The notes beneath the pieces were generated by a model that made no database searches, was not told the DNA's origin, and saw nothing but the letters and a program-made list of their open reading frames with translations. A DNA stretch of 64,000 nt, from the NCBI GenBank assembly GCA_041398565.1, contig JAWKUN010000003.1, forward strand, positions 372,001 through 436,000, written 5' to 3'. Below, piece after piece: positions 44,017 through 53,583 of the stretch. A program made the position numbers and the translations under genes. The DNA is from DATGPD01 sp041398565. GTDB lineage: Bacteria; Planctomycetota; UBA1135; UBA2386. How positions within the stretch are numbered: the first letter of the stretch is position 1; each line of letters starts with the position of its first letter.

Positions 44017-44577
44017 TCAACCGCGCACCTCGCCCGAGGGCCCGCATTCGACGATGCGCACCGCGGCGCGCGCATCGGCTCCGTTCCTGTACGCGCGCAG
44101 CCACTCGTCGCCGTCTTCGCCGGCCACCAGGTCGACGCGAGAAGGCGTGCCGCCCAGTCGGTTCCGCAAGGTCGCGGCGGCTTCGCCGAACTCGGCGTCG
44201 ACGCGGTGCCAGTCCAGCGTGTAGGCGCGCTCGTACACCCCACCGGCCGCGTCCACGAGCACGGTGCGCGTCGGCGGCAGGGGCGCGGGGTAGTGCGAGG
44301 TCGCGCGGTAGAGGTTGCGGCCGTCGCGCCAGACGCGCTCGAGGATCACGGCTTCGCCGTCGGGCTGCACTGCTTCGATCGTCACCAGGGCGGCGCGCGG
44401 AACCTCGCCTCGCGCGATCCTGACCGCCGTCTCGTAGCAACCCTCGGTGTCGCGCGCGACCTCTCCCGGCGCGTCAGCGGCGGCCGTGTCGGCGCGGCGG
44501 GGGAGAGGAGCTGCACCACGGCACGCCGGCAGGCACATGCACAGGAAGAGCGCGATGCGTCGCACCGGGACGATCAT
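44017..44577 (-). CDS. Putative lipoprotein of unknown function
   Basis: The product has 186 residues. It begins with MIVPVRRIALFLCMCLPACRG, a signal peptide with a possible lipobox ending at Cys19 (LPAC). The mature part is small and beta-rich, with Asp- and Arg-rich turns (TVLVDAAGGVYERAYTLDW, EWLRAYRNGADARAAV). I do not recognise a family. The frame is open much further upstream on the minus strand, but the signal peptide makes the ATG at 44577 the best start. The gap 43842-44016 on its 3' side holds a perfect seven-base stem (43861-43867 with 43882-43888) that may end the transcript before nhaA. Confidence 0.65.
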   Translation of the reverse strand: MIVPVRRIALFLCMCLPACRGAAPLPRRADTAAADAPGEVARDTEGCYETAVRIARGEVPRAALVTIEAVQPDGEAVILERVWRDGRNLYRATSHYPAPLPPTRTVLVDAAGGVYERAYTLDWHRVDAEFGEAAATLRNRLGGTPSRVDLVAGEDGDEWLRAYRNGADARAAVRIVECGPSGEVRG

Positions 44578-44671
44578 CTGGCGGTGTTCCTCGGTTGCAA
44601 GGCGCGGAGTCGGCGGCCAGGCCGTCGCGGTTCGGCTTGGCTGGTGGCGCGGCGCGACGCAGAATGCGCGG

Positions 44672-45292
44672 GTGATCGAGCGACCTTTCTCGGAGTTGGT
44701 CGACAGCCTGGCCGCACGCACGCCGGCGCCAGGCGGCGGCGCGGCTGGTGGCATGGCGGCCGCGATGGGCAGTGCGCTGCTCTTGATGGTCGTGCGCTTC
44801 AGCAGAGGCAAGAAGGCGAACGCCGCCCGCGAGGCCGAGCTGACGTCGGTCGAGGCCGACCTCTCGGCGCTGCACGCGGCGATCCTGCCGCTGGCCGAGC
44901 GCGACGCGCAGGGCTTCGAGCCTGTCGCCGCGGCCTACGGCTTGCCGCGGGCGACGCCGGCGGAACAGGCGGCGCGCGAGGCCGCCATCCGCGCCGGGCT
45001 GGTCGAAGCGATGGTGGTGCCGTTCGAGAGCTTGCGCCTGATCCAGCGTGCTCTCGCCACGGTGTTGCCGGTCGCCGACTGCGCCAACCGCAGCATCGTC
45101 AGCGACCTCGCCGCCGGTGCTACCCTCCTGCGTGCCGCCGCCGAGATCGCGTTGCTCAATCTCCGGATCAACGTGTCGCTCGCCGGGGAGGGCGACGACG
45201 TGCTCGCGTCCGCGCGCTCGATGCGCGAGGATGTAGTGCGCCAGCACGCCGCCCTGTGCGCGGCCGCCGACCGTCTCCTCGCACCCGGCTGA
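44672..45292 (+). CDS. Formiminotransferase-cyclodeaminase (FTCD C-terminal) family protein
   Basis: The product has 206 residues and matches the cyclodeaminase-type (FTCD_C) helical family: ERPFSELVDSLAARTPAPGGG with the conserved PGGG turn, AAAMGSALLLMVVRFSRGK, and a final helical bundle. In FTCD this domain closes formimino-tetrahydrofolate to methenyl-tetrahydrofolate with ammonia loss; stand-alone members occur in many bacteria with less certain substrates. The start is a GTG at 44672, where the homology begins; the frame is open upstream to 44447. It is followed by two lipoprotein genes on the same strand. Confidence 0.85.
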   Translation: MIERPFSELVDSLAARTPAPGGGAAGGMAAAMGSALLLMVVRFSRGKKANAAREAELTSVEADLSALHAAILPLAERDAQGFEPVAAAYGLPRATPAEQAAREAAIRAGLVEAMVVPFESLRLIQRALATVLPVADCANRSIVSDLAAGATLLRAAAEIALLNLRINVSLAGEGDDVLASARSMREDVVRQHAALCAAADRLLAPG

Positions 45293-45320
45293 GCCGGATC
45301 CAGCCCAGGCCGAATCGAAC

Positions 45321-48026
45321 ATGCATCCCACTCCACCCTCGAGGGGGGCTCGCCGTCGCGGAGACGTTGCCCTCGCCCTCGCTCTGTGCGCCGGCGCCTG
45401 CCAAGGAGACGGTTCCGACGTCGGCCCCAGTCTCGGCGCCAAGCCGCCGGTGCCGCTGCAGGTGCAGGTGTTCAACGACGGCGGCGAGCCGGTGTGCGGC
45501 GCTCGGGTCGTCTCGCCGCTGGGTTCGGCGGTGAGCGGGCGCGCGGGCCGAGCCGAGCTGGGACAGCGCCCGAGCGGCGACAACCCGTACCGGGTCGAGG
45601 CCGGAGCGGCGTCGGCGCACGACGGCGACCTCCTGCAGGACTTGGCGTTCCGCGCCGGCAGCATCGACGATGCCCGAGCGCTCGAGCGCGCCGTGCACCT
45701 GGCCGACGTCGGGACGAGCGACTCCCTGACGGTTCCCGCCGGCGTCCAGACGTCGGGCTGGGTCCTCGACGACGTGGCCAACGGCGGCGGTCTGCTGGTG
45801 ATCAACGCCGGCGCCAACGTCAGCGACGGCATCGCTCCGGCCGTGACGTTGCGCACCGGCAAACTCGAGCCGCGCCATCTGCCGTGCGCCGTGCCCACGC
45901 CGCCGGGGTTCGCGGCCCTGCTGTCGCGTGCCGTGCAGGTGTCGCCGCCGACCGTGATGCTGGGTCCCGGCGTCGTCCTGGCGGTTCCCGACGAGCTCGG
46001 CGCGGCGGGCACGACGTCGGCCATCGATCTGTTCCGTCTCGACGAGGCGAGTGGTGGGTTCGTGCGCGTCAACAGCGGGGTCGTCAGCCCCGGACGCATC
46101 GCCACGCCGCTGTCGGGCATCGACCGCGGCGGGCTGTACGTGTTCGCGACGTTCACGCCTCGCGTCGCCACGGCCAGCGGCCGTGTCGTCGACGCGACCG
46201 GCAAGCCGGTGGCGCGCGCCTTCGTGCAGGCGGGTGGGCTCGCCACCACGACCGCCGACGACGGGACCTTCGCGCTGGCACCGCTGGCGGCGGTGGATGC
46301 TGCCGGCAATCCGCGCACCGAGATCGTCGATCTGATCGGCGGTCGCGGCTTCCTGCCGCAGACCGCGCCGATCTACGCGGCGATGCGCGACGGGAACGTG
46401 GCGCTCGGCGACGTCACCCTCGACACCCTGGCGAGCGGCCACCTGCGCGTGCTGGTCGTCGAACGTGGCGCTCTCTTGCCCGACCGGCGGGTGCGCACCA
46501 GCGAGTCGCTGGGCGAGATGGCGGCGGCGAGCTACGCCGGTGCCGACGGCGTGACCGTGCTCGAGGACGTGAGCGTCGGCTTCTACGGCTTCACCTTCGG
46601 TCGCCCGTTCGATCGCCTCGACAGCTTCCGCACGCAAGGCCTGATCCGCATGCCGGTCAGCGAGCCCGTCGTCGACGCGCGTATCTTCTCGCAGCGTGGA
46701 CCGTACGACGAGCGTCGGCGGGGCAACAGCGTCCAGGTGTTCGACGCCGACTTCGGCGGGCCGGTGCAGGACGTGGTGGTGGTGCGTGGCAGCGAACCGG
46801 AGAAGGGTTTCCTCGGCCGCACCTTCGAGGGAGGCGTGCTGTTCACCGGACTGGGCGCGGACGACCAGGTCACCGCGGTCAACGACCGCAAGCGCTCGGA
46901 ACGACGCGTGATCAGCGCCTTCACCGCGGTGGCCACGGCGTCGCATCGGATCGAGCTCCCGGTCCACTCCAACCCCCGGCCGCAGGTCGGCGCTTTCGAT
47001 CGTCACGGCCTGGTGGACGCCCGCATCCACGGTGCCACCAATGGCCTGGCCCGCGAGCTGCGCGTCGGCCACCCGCTGGCCTACCGCGATTGGTTCGAGC
47101 GCGTCATGCTCGACCAGACCGGCCCCGGCGCGCGCGTGCCGGTGAAGCTGGCTCCGACGCAGTCCGCCGAGGTGGTGTTCACCGTGGGCGTGCCGAGGCC
47201 GCGGGGGCACCTGGCCCTGGTGGAGACGCGACCCGAAGCGAACGGCGACGTGGTGCAGGGTGCCTACGTGGCCTTCGACCTGACCGTGGCCGAAGGCCAA
47301 CGTCTGGCGCTCGAGGGCGATCTTCTGCGCCTCGACACCGAGTTCACCGCCTCGCCGGGCGGTGGGCGCGATCCGCGCATCGGCGTTTGGCTGGCCGACT
47401 GGGGAGTGCGTCACACCAGCGGCACGATCGCCGACGTGGCCCGGGGCACGATCCCGGTGACGGTTCGGCTCATGGGCGGGACGCTGACATTCGATCTGCC
47501 TGCGCTCGGGGCGGTGCCGGGTATGGCCCAGCACGTCGTGTGCGTGCACGGACGAGCTGCGGTCGGTGGCGCGCAGATCGAGCAGCGGCAGGTGATCACG
47601 GTGGAGCGGACCTCGGCCAACGTCGCCGGCGCCATGCTGAGCGTGCCCGAGCTGCTCGAGCCGGTCGCAGGCCAGACCGTCAGCGCCGATGGCTTCACCG
47701 TCGCGTTCACGCCGCCGAGCGACGCCACCTTCGTCGTCGTGAGTCTGCGCAATGATGGCGCCGGCGAGCTGCGCGAGTGGACCGCCGTGCTGCCCAGGCA
47801 CGTGACGAGCTTCGCTTTCCGACGTCTGCCGACGGAGGCTGCGGCGGTGCTGGCTCCGGGCCTCGACTGGCAGCTCGAAGTCACGGCGTTCCGGGTGAAC
47901 TTCGGCCCCGTGGTGCTGGAGCCGGATCTGTACGCCACGGTGCTCGCCAACTACGTCACTCTCGGCCCGGCCGACCTCGGCGTCGATGCGATCTCGAAGA
48001 TCTCGATTCCACTCCGCACGATGTGA
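45321..48026 (+). CDS. Large ZU5-like lipoprotein
   Basis: The product has 901 residues. It begins with a signal peptide that ends at a likely lipid-modified Cys27 (LCAGACQG context). The body is built of beta-sandwich segments. Around residues 140-255 there is a ZU5-like stretch with positions such as PPTVMLGPGVVLAVPDEL followed by TTSAIDLFRLDEASGGFV. A carboxypeptidase-regulatory-like segment follows (ASGRVVDATGKPVARAFVQA). The later part holds repeated beta domains. It should sit on the outer membrane or cell surface. Function is unknown. The downstream retropepsin-like gene overlaps its end by 41 bases, so they are co-expressed. Confidence 0.8.
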   Translation: MHPTPPSRGARRRGDVALALALCAGACQGDGSDVGPSLGAKPPVPLQVQVFNDGGEPVCGARVVSPLGSAVSGRAGRAELGQRPSGDNPYRVEAGAASAHDGDLLQDLAFRAGSIDDARALERAVHLADVGTSDSLTVPAGVQTSGWVLDDVANGGGLLVINAGANVSDGIAPAVTLRTGKLEPRHLPCAVPTPPGFAALLSRAVQVSPPTVMLGPGVVLAVPDELGAAGTTSAIDLFRLDEASGGFVRVNSGVVSPGRIATPLSGIDRGGLYVFATFTPRVATASGRVVDATGKPVARAFVQAGGLATTTADDGTFALAPLAAVDAAGNPRTEIVDLIGGRGFLPQTAPIYAAMRDGNVALGDVTLDTLASGHLRVLVVERGALLPDRRVRTSESLGEMAAASYAGADGVTVLEDVSVGFYGFTFGRPFDRLDSFRTQGLIRMPVSEPVVDARIFSQRGPYDERRRGNSVQVFDADFGGPVQDVVVVRGSEPEKGFLGRTFEGGVLFTGLGADDQVTAVNDRKRSERRVISAFTAVATASHRIELPVHSNPRPQVGAFDRHGLVDARIHGATNGLARELRVGHPLAYRDWFERVMLDQTGPGARVPVKLAPTQSAEVVFTVGVPRPRGHLALVETRPEANGDVVQGAYVAFDLTVAEGQRLALEGDLLRLDTEFTASPGGGRDPRIGVWLADWGVRHTSGTIADVARGTIPVTVRLMGGTLTFDLPALGAVPGMAQHVVCVHGRAAVGGAQIEQRQVITVERTSANVAGAMLSVPELLEPVAGQTVSADGFTVAFTPPSDATFVVVSLRNDGAGELREWTAVLPRHVTSFAFRRLPTEAAAVLAPGLDWQLEVTAFRVNFGPVVLEPDLYATVLANYVTLGPADLGVDAISKISIPLRTM

Positions 48027-49302
48027 CGTCGCGCTCGGCGTCGTCGTGGGGGTGCTCGCTGCTGCCTGCGGCCTGTTCGGTCGCCACGGCACGGCGCGTT
48101 CGCCCGCGCCCCTCCTGCAGGCGACGCAGCAGGCGTTGCGCGCCGGCGACGTCCTGACCATGGAGAGCCTGCTGGCGCGCGCGCGCCAGCGCTTTCCCAC
48201 CGACTGCGCGGTCCTGTCCTACGACGCGCTGCTGGCTGACATGCGCTGGCACGACGACATCGCGCTCGCCGACCTGCGTGGCGTGGCGCAGCACACCCTC
48301 GACGCCTCGGCCCTCGCCGAGGCCAGCGGCCGCGTCGGCGACAAGCTCTTCACCCTGGGCTCGTGGGCCGAGTGCGTGCCGCACCTGCGCGCCGGGGCAG
48401 GGCCGACCGCCGAGCCGACGCTCCGCGTCCGCCGGCAGGCCTGGGCGGACCTGGCCACGGTCTTGCCGCCCGTGCGGCGCGATCCTCTCAGCGTCGACGT
48501 GCGGTTGCCGTTCGAGCCGGCCAGCGTGCCCGAGTTGATGACCTTGCTCGGTCTGGGGCACGGGGCTTTCGTGCTCGACACCGGCGCGACCTTCACGACG
48601 CTGTCGGAGTCGCTGGCCTCGACGTTGCACGTCGACGCACTGGTGCCGATCGGCGAGGTCCACGACGGGGCCGGCCGCCCGTTCCCGGCGGCGTTCGGCC
48701 GCATTCCCGACCTGGTGCTCGGCGGACTGCGCCTCGGTGCCAAGCCGGTGCTGGTGGTGCGCGACCAGACGCTGTCGATGCGCGACCTGTTCGGTGGGCC
48801 GTCGCGCGGCGTCGACGGTCTGTTGGGGCTCGACGTGATCGTGCGCTTCCGTCTGGTCATCGACCCCAAGGAGCGCACCGTCGCCATCTCCACGCCGACC
48901 GGCAGCGTCGCCGGCAGCACGGCGCCGTGCTTGCGCGTCGACGGCGGGCTGCGGGTACCGGTGCAGGTCGAGGGCAAGAGCCTGTGGTTCCAGCTCGACA
49001 CCGGCGCCAGCCACACGAGTCTGACCGCGGCCGGCATCGCCCAGCTGCCCGGGGGCGCTGCGCGCGCCGTGCCGGGCTACCGCGCGGTGCACGCGCCGGG
49101 TGGCGAGCGCATCTCGGTGCGCGAGCTGCAGAACCTGCAGGTGCGCGTGTCCGGGGCGTCGTTCAGCGACGTGACCCTGCCGGTGATCGACCGCCCGACC
49201 GGAGCGAGCGGCTTTCCCCTGCACGGCGTGCTCGGCGCCGATCTGGTGCTCCGTTGCCGCACGACGCTGGAGTCCGGTTTGCTCTTGCTGGAGGTCTTGT
49301 GA
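47986..49302 (+). CDS. Retropepsin-like aspartic protease lipoprotein
   Basis: The product has 438 residues. A signal peptide ends at a likely lipobox Cys (VLAAAC, residue 28). Two aspartic-protease-like domains follow, each with a DTGA motif: FVLDTGATFTTL near residue 200 and FQLDTGASHTSL near residue 337. Both are followed by a GLLG or VLGAD segment that fits the second half of the retropepsin fold (DGLLGLDVIVRF, HGVLGADLVL). The two domains in one chain could form an intramolecular dimer-like active site. The ATG at 47986 overlaps the upstream gene by 41 bases. Related periplasmic proteins are known but roles are poorly defined. Confidence 0.85.
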   Translation: MRSRRSRFHSARCDVALGVVVGVLAAACGLFGRHGTARSPAPLLQATQQALRAGDVLTMESLLARARQRFPTDCAVLSYDALLADMRWHDDIALADLRGVAQHTLDASALAEASGRVGDKLFTLGSWAECVPHLRAGAGPTAEPTLRVRRQAWADLATVLPPVRRDPLSVDVRLPFEPASVPELMTLLGLGHGAFVLDTGATFTTLSESLASTLHVDALVPIGEVHDGAGRPFPAAFGRIPDLVLGGLRLGAKPVLVVRDQTLSMRDLFGGPSRGVDGLLGLDVIVRFRLVIDPKERTVAISTPTGSVAGSTAPCLRVDGGLRVPVQVEGKSLWFQLDTGASHTSLTAAGIAQLPGGAARAVPGYRAVHAPGGERISVRELQNLQVRVSGASFSDVTLPVIDRPTGASGFPLHGVLGADLVLRCRTTLESGLLLLEVL

Positions 49303-49354
49303 ACGGGACGTCGCCAGAGGAGTCGGCGTCGCGGGATCGATCCGCCGCGCGACC

Positions 49355-51346
49355 CTAGCCGAGCGTCTCGACGCGTGGCTTGGCCACCCCTGCTGCTCCG
49401 GCCGCTGCCCGCATGCGCTCGGCGTGCGCCGGCGTCCACGCCACCCGGCCGAAGCGCACTTCTTCGTAGGCGCTGAACCCGGCGAGCAACGCCTCGACAT
49501 CCACCTCGAGCAACGCTCCGGCTCGCGCCGCCAGCTGGCGCAGTGTCTCCTGGCGGCGCCGAGCGAGCCCGAGGCGTGCCAGGCGTGCCAACGTGGCGGC
49601 GAGCAGGTGGCGTGCCGGATGGGCCACGGTCGAGGCTTCCTTGGCCTGGGCCGTGGCCAGCGGTCGAGCCCGGCGCAACGACGGGATCAGCACCAGGCCC
49701 AGCAGGAACAACGCCGCTGCCGGCCAGCGCCAAGGGGCGATGCCCGCCGAGTCGTCGGTGGGCTCGGGCACGAGGCCCGCGTCGTCCGCCGCCGGGACGT
49801 CGGTGATCGCGCGATTCTCAGTGCCGCGACCCTCCGACGGCGTGGCGTCGAAGACCACCCAGCCCGCGCCTTCGCACGGTACCTCGACCCAAGCGTGCGC
49901 GTCGTTCTCGCCGTACACCCGCCAGCCGGCGCGCGAGCTGTCCTCGCTGCCGCCGTACAGGCCGGCGCCGATGCGGCAAGGCACGTGCTGCAGGCGCAGC
50001 ATGACCGCCAACGCCGAGGCGAAGTGCATGCAGTAGCCGGCGCGCGCGTCGAAGAGGAAGTTGTGCAGGACGTCGGGGAAGCGTCCGGTCGGCTCGCGCC
50101 GCGTGTAGCGGTAGTCGCGCCGCAGGTGGCGAGCGATCGCTTGCGCGCGCAGGATGTCGTCGTCGATGCCTTCGCCGTAGCGGGCGGCCAGATCGGCGAT
50201 GTCGCCGCCGATGAGCGCCTCGGGGAGGCTGAGCAGCTCGCGCCAGTGCGGGTCGACGCGTAGCGCCGGCATGCGCGGTGTCGGAGCCAGGGTCAGCACC
50301 CGGTAGGCGATCGTGCTGTCGCTCGGTCGGACCTCGCGCAGCAGTCCCAGCTCCTCGTGGCCAGCGAGGTCGTCGATGCCTTCCACCCGGAAGCTGCACT
50401 CGGGCAGCAGCAGGTTGCCGTTCGACATGGGCTCGCGCTCGACGCTGTACGCCACGGTGCGCCAGCCCGGAGCCGGGTCGTACAGGGTCCAGCCGCCGGG
50501 CTCCAACTGCGGCCGGATCAGGTGCTTGGCCGTCGTCCAGTGGTTGGCGCCAGCCAGGTCGAAGTGCACGAAGCGCAGGTAGAGGTTGCCCGGCGTGTCG
50601 CCACCCTCGCGTTTGACCGCGGCCAGGCGCAAGGAGCGCAGGTCGCGTTGGAGGTCGAGCCAGCCGTCGGCATGGCCGAGGTCGAAGCTCTCGCTCAGGC
50701 CGACTCGCGAATTGCCCGAGAGACGCGCGGCGTCGTCCGGGGTGCGGTCGAAGCCACGCCGTGGCACGGGTGCCACGGTCAGCAGCTGGAACATGCTAAG
50801 CGCCGCGACCAGCACCGAGGCGACGACGGCGATGCCGTGGCGGCACCGCGTCCACGCCCGCGCCACGCCGCCGCGGGGTCCGAGGCCGTGCCGGCGCGCC
50901 GCAGCGCGGCCGGCGAGCAGGAGGGTCGACGTGCTGCACAGCCCGAAAGGCAGCGCCAGCAGGCGTGCCCGCTCGAGATCGAGCACGCTGCCGACGACCA
51001 GCACGCACAGCGCCAGGAACAGGGCGTAGCGATCGTCGCCCGGCTGCCGACGGAGCGAGAAGTACGCCAGCGGTGCCACGAGGATGCAGGCCACCGGCGC
51101 CGCGGGGCTGGTCGGCGCGACGGCGCGCAGCACGGCTCCGGCGCCGAGCAGCGACAGCATGGCGACGACGACTCCCACCGCGGCGCGCTGCGGTAGCATC
51201 CGCTGCAAGAGGAGCAAGATGACCGCCGGCAGGGCGTAGCCGGCGACCCACGGCCACGGGACCAGCGCGGGCGGCAGGGTGACGAGGGCCGAGCCCACCG
51301 CCAGCAGCAGCGCCGCGTCAGCGGCCGAGATCCGCCGCCGAGTCAT
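49355..51346 (-). CDS. Transglutaminase-like membrane protein (TgpA type)
   Basis: The product has 663 residues. The N-terminal part (about 1-175) has several membrane helices (DUF3488-like). The transglutaminase core in the middle holds the catalytic triad: Cys in AGYCMHFASALAVMLR, His in NDAHAWVEV and Asp in VVFDATPSEG. One more membrane helix (around residue 575) and a C-terminal cytoplasmic helix bundle follow. Its start overlaps the end of the DUF58 gene by four bases. Together with DUF58 and MoxR genes upstream it makes the well-known MoxR/DUF58/transglutaminase cluster, whose role is thought to concern complex assembly or envelope processes. Confidence 0.92.
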   Translation of the reverse strand: MTRRRISAADAALLLAVGSALVTLPPALVPWPWVAGYALPAVILLLLQRMLPQRAAVGVVVAMLSLLGAGAVLRAVAPTSPAAPVACILVAPLAYFSLRRQPGDDRYALFLALCVLVVGSVLDLERARLLALPFGLCSTSTLLLAGRAAARRHGLGPRGGVARAWTRCRHGIAVVASVLVAALSMFQLLTVAPVPRRGFDRTPDDAARLSGNSRVGLSESFDLGHADGWLDLQRDLRSLRLAAVKREGGDTPGNLYLRFVHFDLAGANHWTTAKHLIRPQLEPGGWTLYDPAPGWRTVAYSVEREPMSNGNLLLPECSFRVEGIDDLAGHEELGLLREVRPSDSTIAYRVLTLAPTPRMPALRVDPHWRELLSLPEALIGGDIADLAARYGEGIDDDILRAQAIARHLRRDYRYTRREPTGRFPDVLHNFLFDARAGYCMHFASALAVMLRLQHVPCRIGAGLYGGSEDSSRAGWRVYGENDAHAWVEVPCEGAGWVVFDATPSEGRGTENRAITDVPAADDAGLVPEPTDDSAGIAPWRWPAAALFLLGLVLIPSLRRARPLATAQAKEASTVAHPARHLLAATLARLARLGLARRRQETLRQLAARAGALLEVDVEALLAGFSAYEEVRFGRVAWTPAHAERMRAAAGAAGVAKPRVETLG

Positions 51347-52473
51347 GCGACCCACTCCAGGATGCGCAGGTGGCTGCCGACGCGCTCGCGTTCCAGGCTG
51401 GCGGCGAAGCCGCCGGCGACGATCCAGTACACGTCGCCCTCGCCGGCCGCGAGCCAGCCGAGCGTCGCCTCGGGGGCGGGCACGTGCGCCTGCGGCTGCA
51501 CGCCGGCGAGGTGCTCGAGGAATGCGCTGGTCGAGGCTTGGCCGCCGAGGTCGGCGAAGCGCACACGCCGGCTGCCGAGAACGACGACGTCGACCGTGCG
51601 TCCCTGGCGCGTCAGCTCCTCGACCAGGGTGGCCGCCGCGCTCACTCCCCACTCGAACGCCGGGCCGGCGAACCGGCTGGGAGTGCGTCCCGGCGGCGAG
51701 CGCAGGTCGAGCAACACCCGCGCCGCGCGCGCGACCGCGCCCCGGCGCAAGACTCGCACCGGTGTGCCGAGGGCGGCCGAGCGCAGCGCGTGCACGCGGG
51801 CCCAGTCGTCGCCGTCACGCAGCTCGCGCAGCGCGTAGAACGCTTCTCCGTCGCTGCGCGTGGCGCACTCGGCCGTCTGGTCGCCGTCGAGCCCGGTGGA
51901 CGACTTCGCGACGCGCAGCGTGATCCGCGCCGGCTCGACGATCGCCGTCGCGTCGACCGCCATCTTGGCCGAGAGGCGTATCAGGCCGAGGGGGTGCTGC
52001 GTCGCCAGGTGGAAGACACGGGTGGCGATGCGGCCGCGGCCGCGCGCGCGCAGCGACAGATCGATCGCCACCTCGCGCCCGGTCGGCAGGTGCTCGACCA
52101 AGGCAGGATGCGCGCGGAGCGAGGCGATCAGTCCTTGCACCCCGAGGTGCAGGTTCCAGACGTGCCGTCCTTCGTTGCGCACCGCGATCCGCTCGACGAG
52201 GGCGGCTCCGGCGCGCGTGCGGCGTCGCCCCACGTGGATGGCGACGCCGTCGAACAGGCGCAGCTTGGCTGCCCAGTCGACCAAGAGCGGCGCCAGCAGC
52301 AGGCATGCGGCGATGCGCGCTGGCTCGCTGCCCGTCGTCCATGCCGCGCCCAGGGCCAGCGACGCCAGCACCACGACGGCACGTCCTGGTGGCGTCAGGT
52401 CGAGGGTCGTCTTGAGCTTGGTCACCGCGGTCGGGAAGCGGGCAAAGGAAGACGGCGCGAGTCCCGCGACCAC
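51343..52473 (-). CDS. DUF58 domain protein
   Basis: The product has 376 residues. Two membrane helices lie near the N-terminus (about 28-70). The C-terminal part holds the DUF58 signature: an SDGEAFYALRELRDGDDWARVHALRSAALG stretch with the conserved RxYxxGDD-like pattern, and then a von Willebrand-like fold (VARAARVLLDLRSPPG). It lies between MoxR (91 bp upstream) and the transglutaminase gene (four-base overlap downstream), as is usual for MoxR clusters. The start is GTG at 52473; a GTG at 52425 is an alternative. Function is unknown but linked to the MoxR chaperone-like ATPase. Confidence 0.9.
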   Translation of the reverse strand: MVAGLAPSSFARFPTAVTKLKTTLDLTPPGRAVVVLASLALGAAWTTGSEPARIAACLLLAPLLVDWAAKLRLFDGVAIHVGRRRTRAGAALVERIAVRNEGRHVWNLHLGVQGLIASLRAHPALVEHLPTGREVAIDLSLRARGRGRIATRVFHLATQHPLGLIRLSAKMAVDATAIVEPARITLRVAKSSTGLDGDQTAECATRSDGEAFYALRELRDGDDWARVHALRSAALGTPVRVLRRGAVARAARVLLDLRSPPGRTPSRFAGPAFEWGVSAAATLVEELTRQGRTVDVVVLGSRRVRFADLGGQASTSAFLEHLAGVQPQAHVPAPEATLGWLAAGEGDVYWIVAGGFAASLERERVGSHLRILEWVA

Positions 52474-52563
52474 CGCGTCAGTCGTCCGAAGCCCCTACAT
52501 CCTAGCGGGGTCCGGGCATCGTGCAGCGGCGCCCTGCGCGCCGACGGGCCGGCGGACACGTCG

Positions 52564-53496
52564 CTACTCCGGCACCGGCGTGGCGGCCAGGATCTCGAGG
52601 ATCACCGCCTGGGCTGCGCTGGCGTCGGGCGGTCCGCTCAGGCGGTGGGCGAGAGCCGGCGCGGCCAGCGTCTGCACGTCGTCCGGCGAGACGTAGTCGC
52701 GGTCGAAGAGGAGGGCGCGCGCCTGGCAGGTGCGGTGCAGGGCCTGGGCGCCGCGTGTCGACACGCCGACCCGCACGTCCGAGTGCGCGCGCGTCCGCTG
52801 GGCCAGCTCGACCATGTAGCGCACCAGGGAAGGGTCGACGCGCACGCCGCGCACGTGCTGGCGGGCGGCGCGCACGTCGTCGGCGCTGGCGATGCAGGTG
52901 AGTCCTTCGAGGGCGCGGAAGCCGTCGGCGCGCGCCACCGCCAGCGCTTCGTGCTCGGGGTCCAGGTAGCCCAGCTCGATGCGCAGGGCAAAGCGGTCGA
53001 GCTGGCTCTCGGGCAAGGGGTAGGTGCCGGACACGGTCTGCGGGTTCTGCGTCGCCACCACGAAGAACGGATCCGGCAGGTCGTGCGTGGTGCGGTCGAT
53101 GGTGACCTTGCGTTCCTGCATGCACTGCAGCAGCGCCGACTGCGTGCGCGGCGGCGTGCGGTTGAGCTCGTCGGCGACCAGCACCGAGGTGAACACCGGG
53201 CCGGGCCGGAACACGACGTCTCCGGTCGCCGGCTGGTAGACGTGGCCGCCCAGGATGTCGGCGGGGAGCAGGTCGGCCGTGCACTGCACCCGTTGGAACG
53301 GCAGGTCGAGGGACTTGGCCAGCGCGCGCGCCAGCAGGGTCTTGCCGACCCCCGGGTTGTCCTCGATCAGGAGGTGGCCTTCGGCGAGCAAGGCGATGGT
53401 CGCCAGTTGGATGGCGGGCTTCTTGCCCAGCAGGACGCGGGCGACGTTGGCGGTCAGACGGTCGGCGAGCGGGAAGGAAGCGCTGGGAGCCGGCAT
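52564..53496 (-). CDS. MoxR-family AAA+ ATPase (first copy)
   Basis: The product has 310 residues, the normal MoxR length. Walker A is DNPGVGKT, Walker B is LVADELNR and sensor 1 lies in FFVVATQNP; the GTYPLPESQLDRF arginine-finger region is present. MoxR ATPases act as chaperones for metal-centre or complex assembly. It is first of the MoxR-DUF58-transglutaminase operon on the minus strand. The start at 53496 begins the conserved N-terminus, and the frame is open beyond it. The divergent neighbour is a nitroreductase gene. A second MoxR gene is present at 62726 in a different operon. Confidence 0.95.
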   Translation of the reverse strand: MPAPSASFPLADRLTANVARVLLGKKPAIQLATIALLAEGHLLIEDNPGVGKTLLARALAKSLDLPFQRVQCTADLLPADILGGHVYQPATGDVVFRPGPVFTSVLVADELNRTPPRTQSALLQCMQERKVTIDRTTHDLPDPFFVVATQNPQTVSGTYPLPESQLDRFALRIELGYLDPEHEALAVARADGFRALEGLTCIASADDVRAARQHVRGVRVDPSLVRYMVELAQRTRAHSDVRVGVSTRGAQALHRTCQARALLFDRDYVSPDDVQTLAAPALAHRLSGPPDASAAQAVILEILAATPVPE

Positions 53497-53583
53497 GTCG
53501 GTGGGATCGTAGCGGCGGCCGCGTGGTTCGCGGGCGAACCGCCCTCGGTTGTGCGCAGCGAGCGCCGGACCATACACCGCGCC

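Noticed and set aside
45168..48200. A 1010-codon open frame on the minus strand
   Set aside because: It is opposite the ZU5-like lipoprotein gene, has no signal or motif and shows the composition of antisense sequence.
51370..53583. A long upstream extension of the nitroreductase frame
   Set aside because: It is the antisense of the DUF58 and MoxR genes, and the conserved nitroreductase N-terminus starts at the ATG at 53584.
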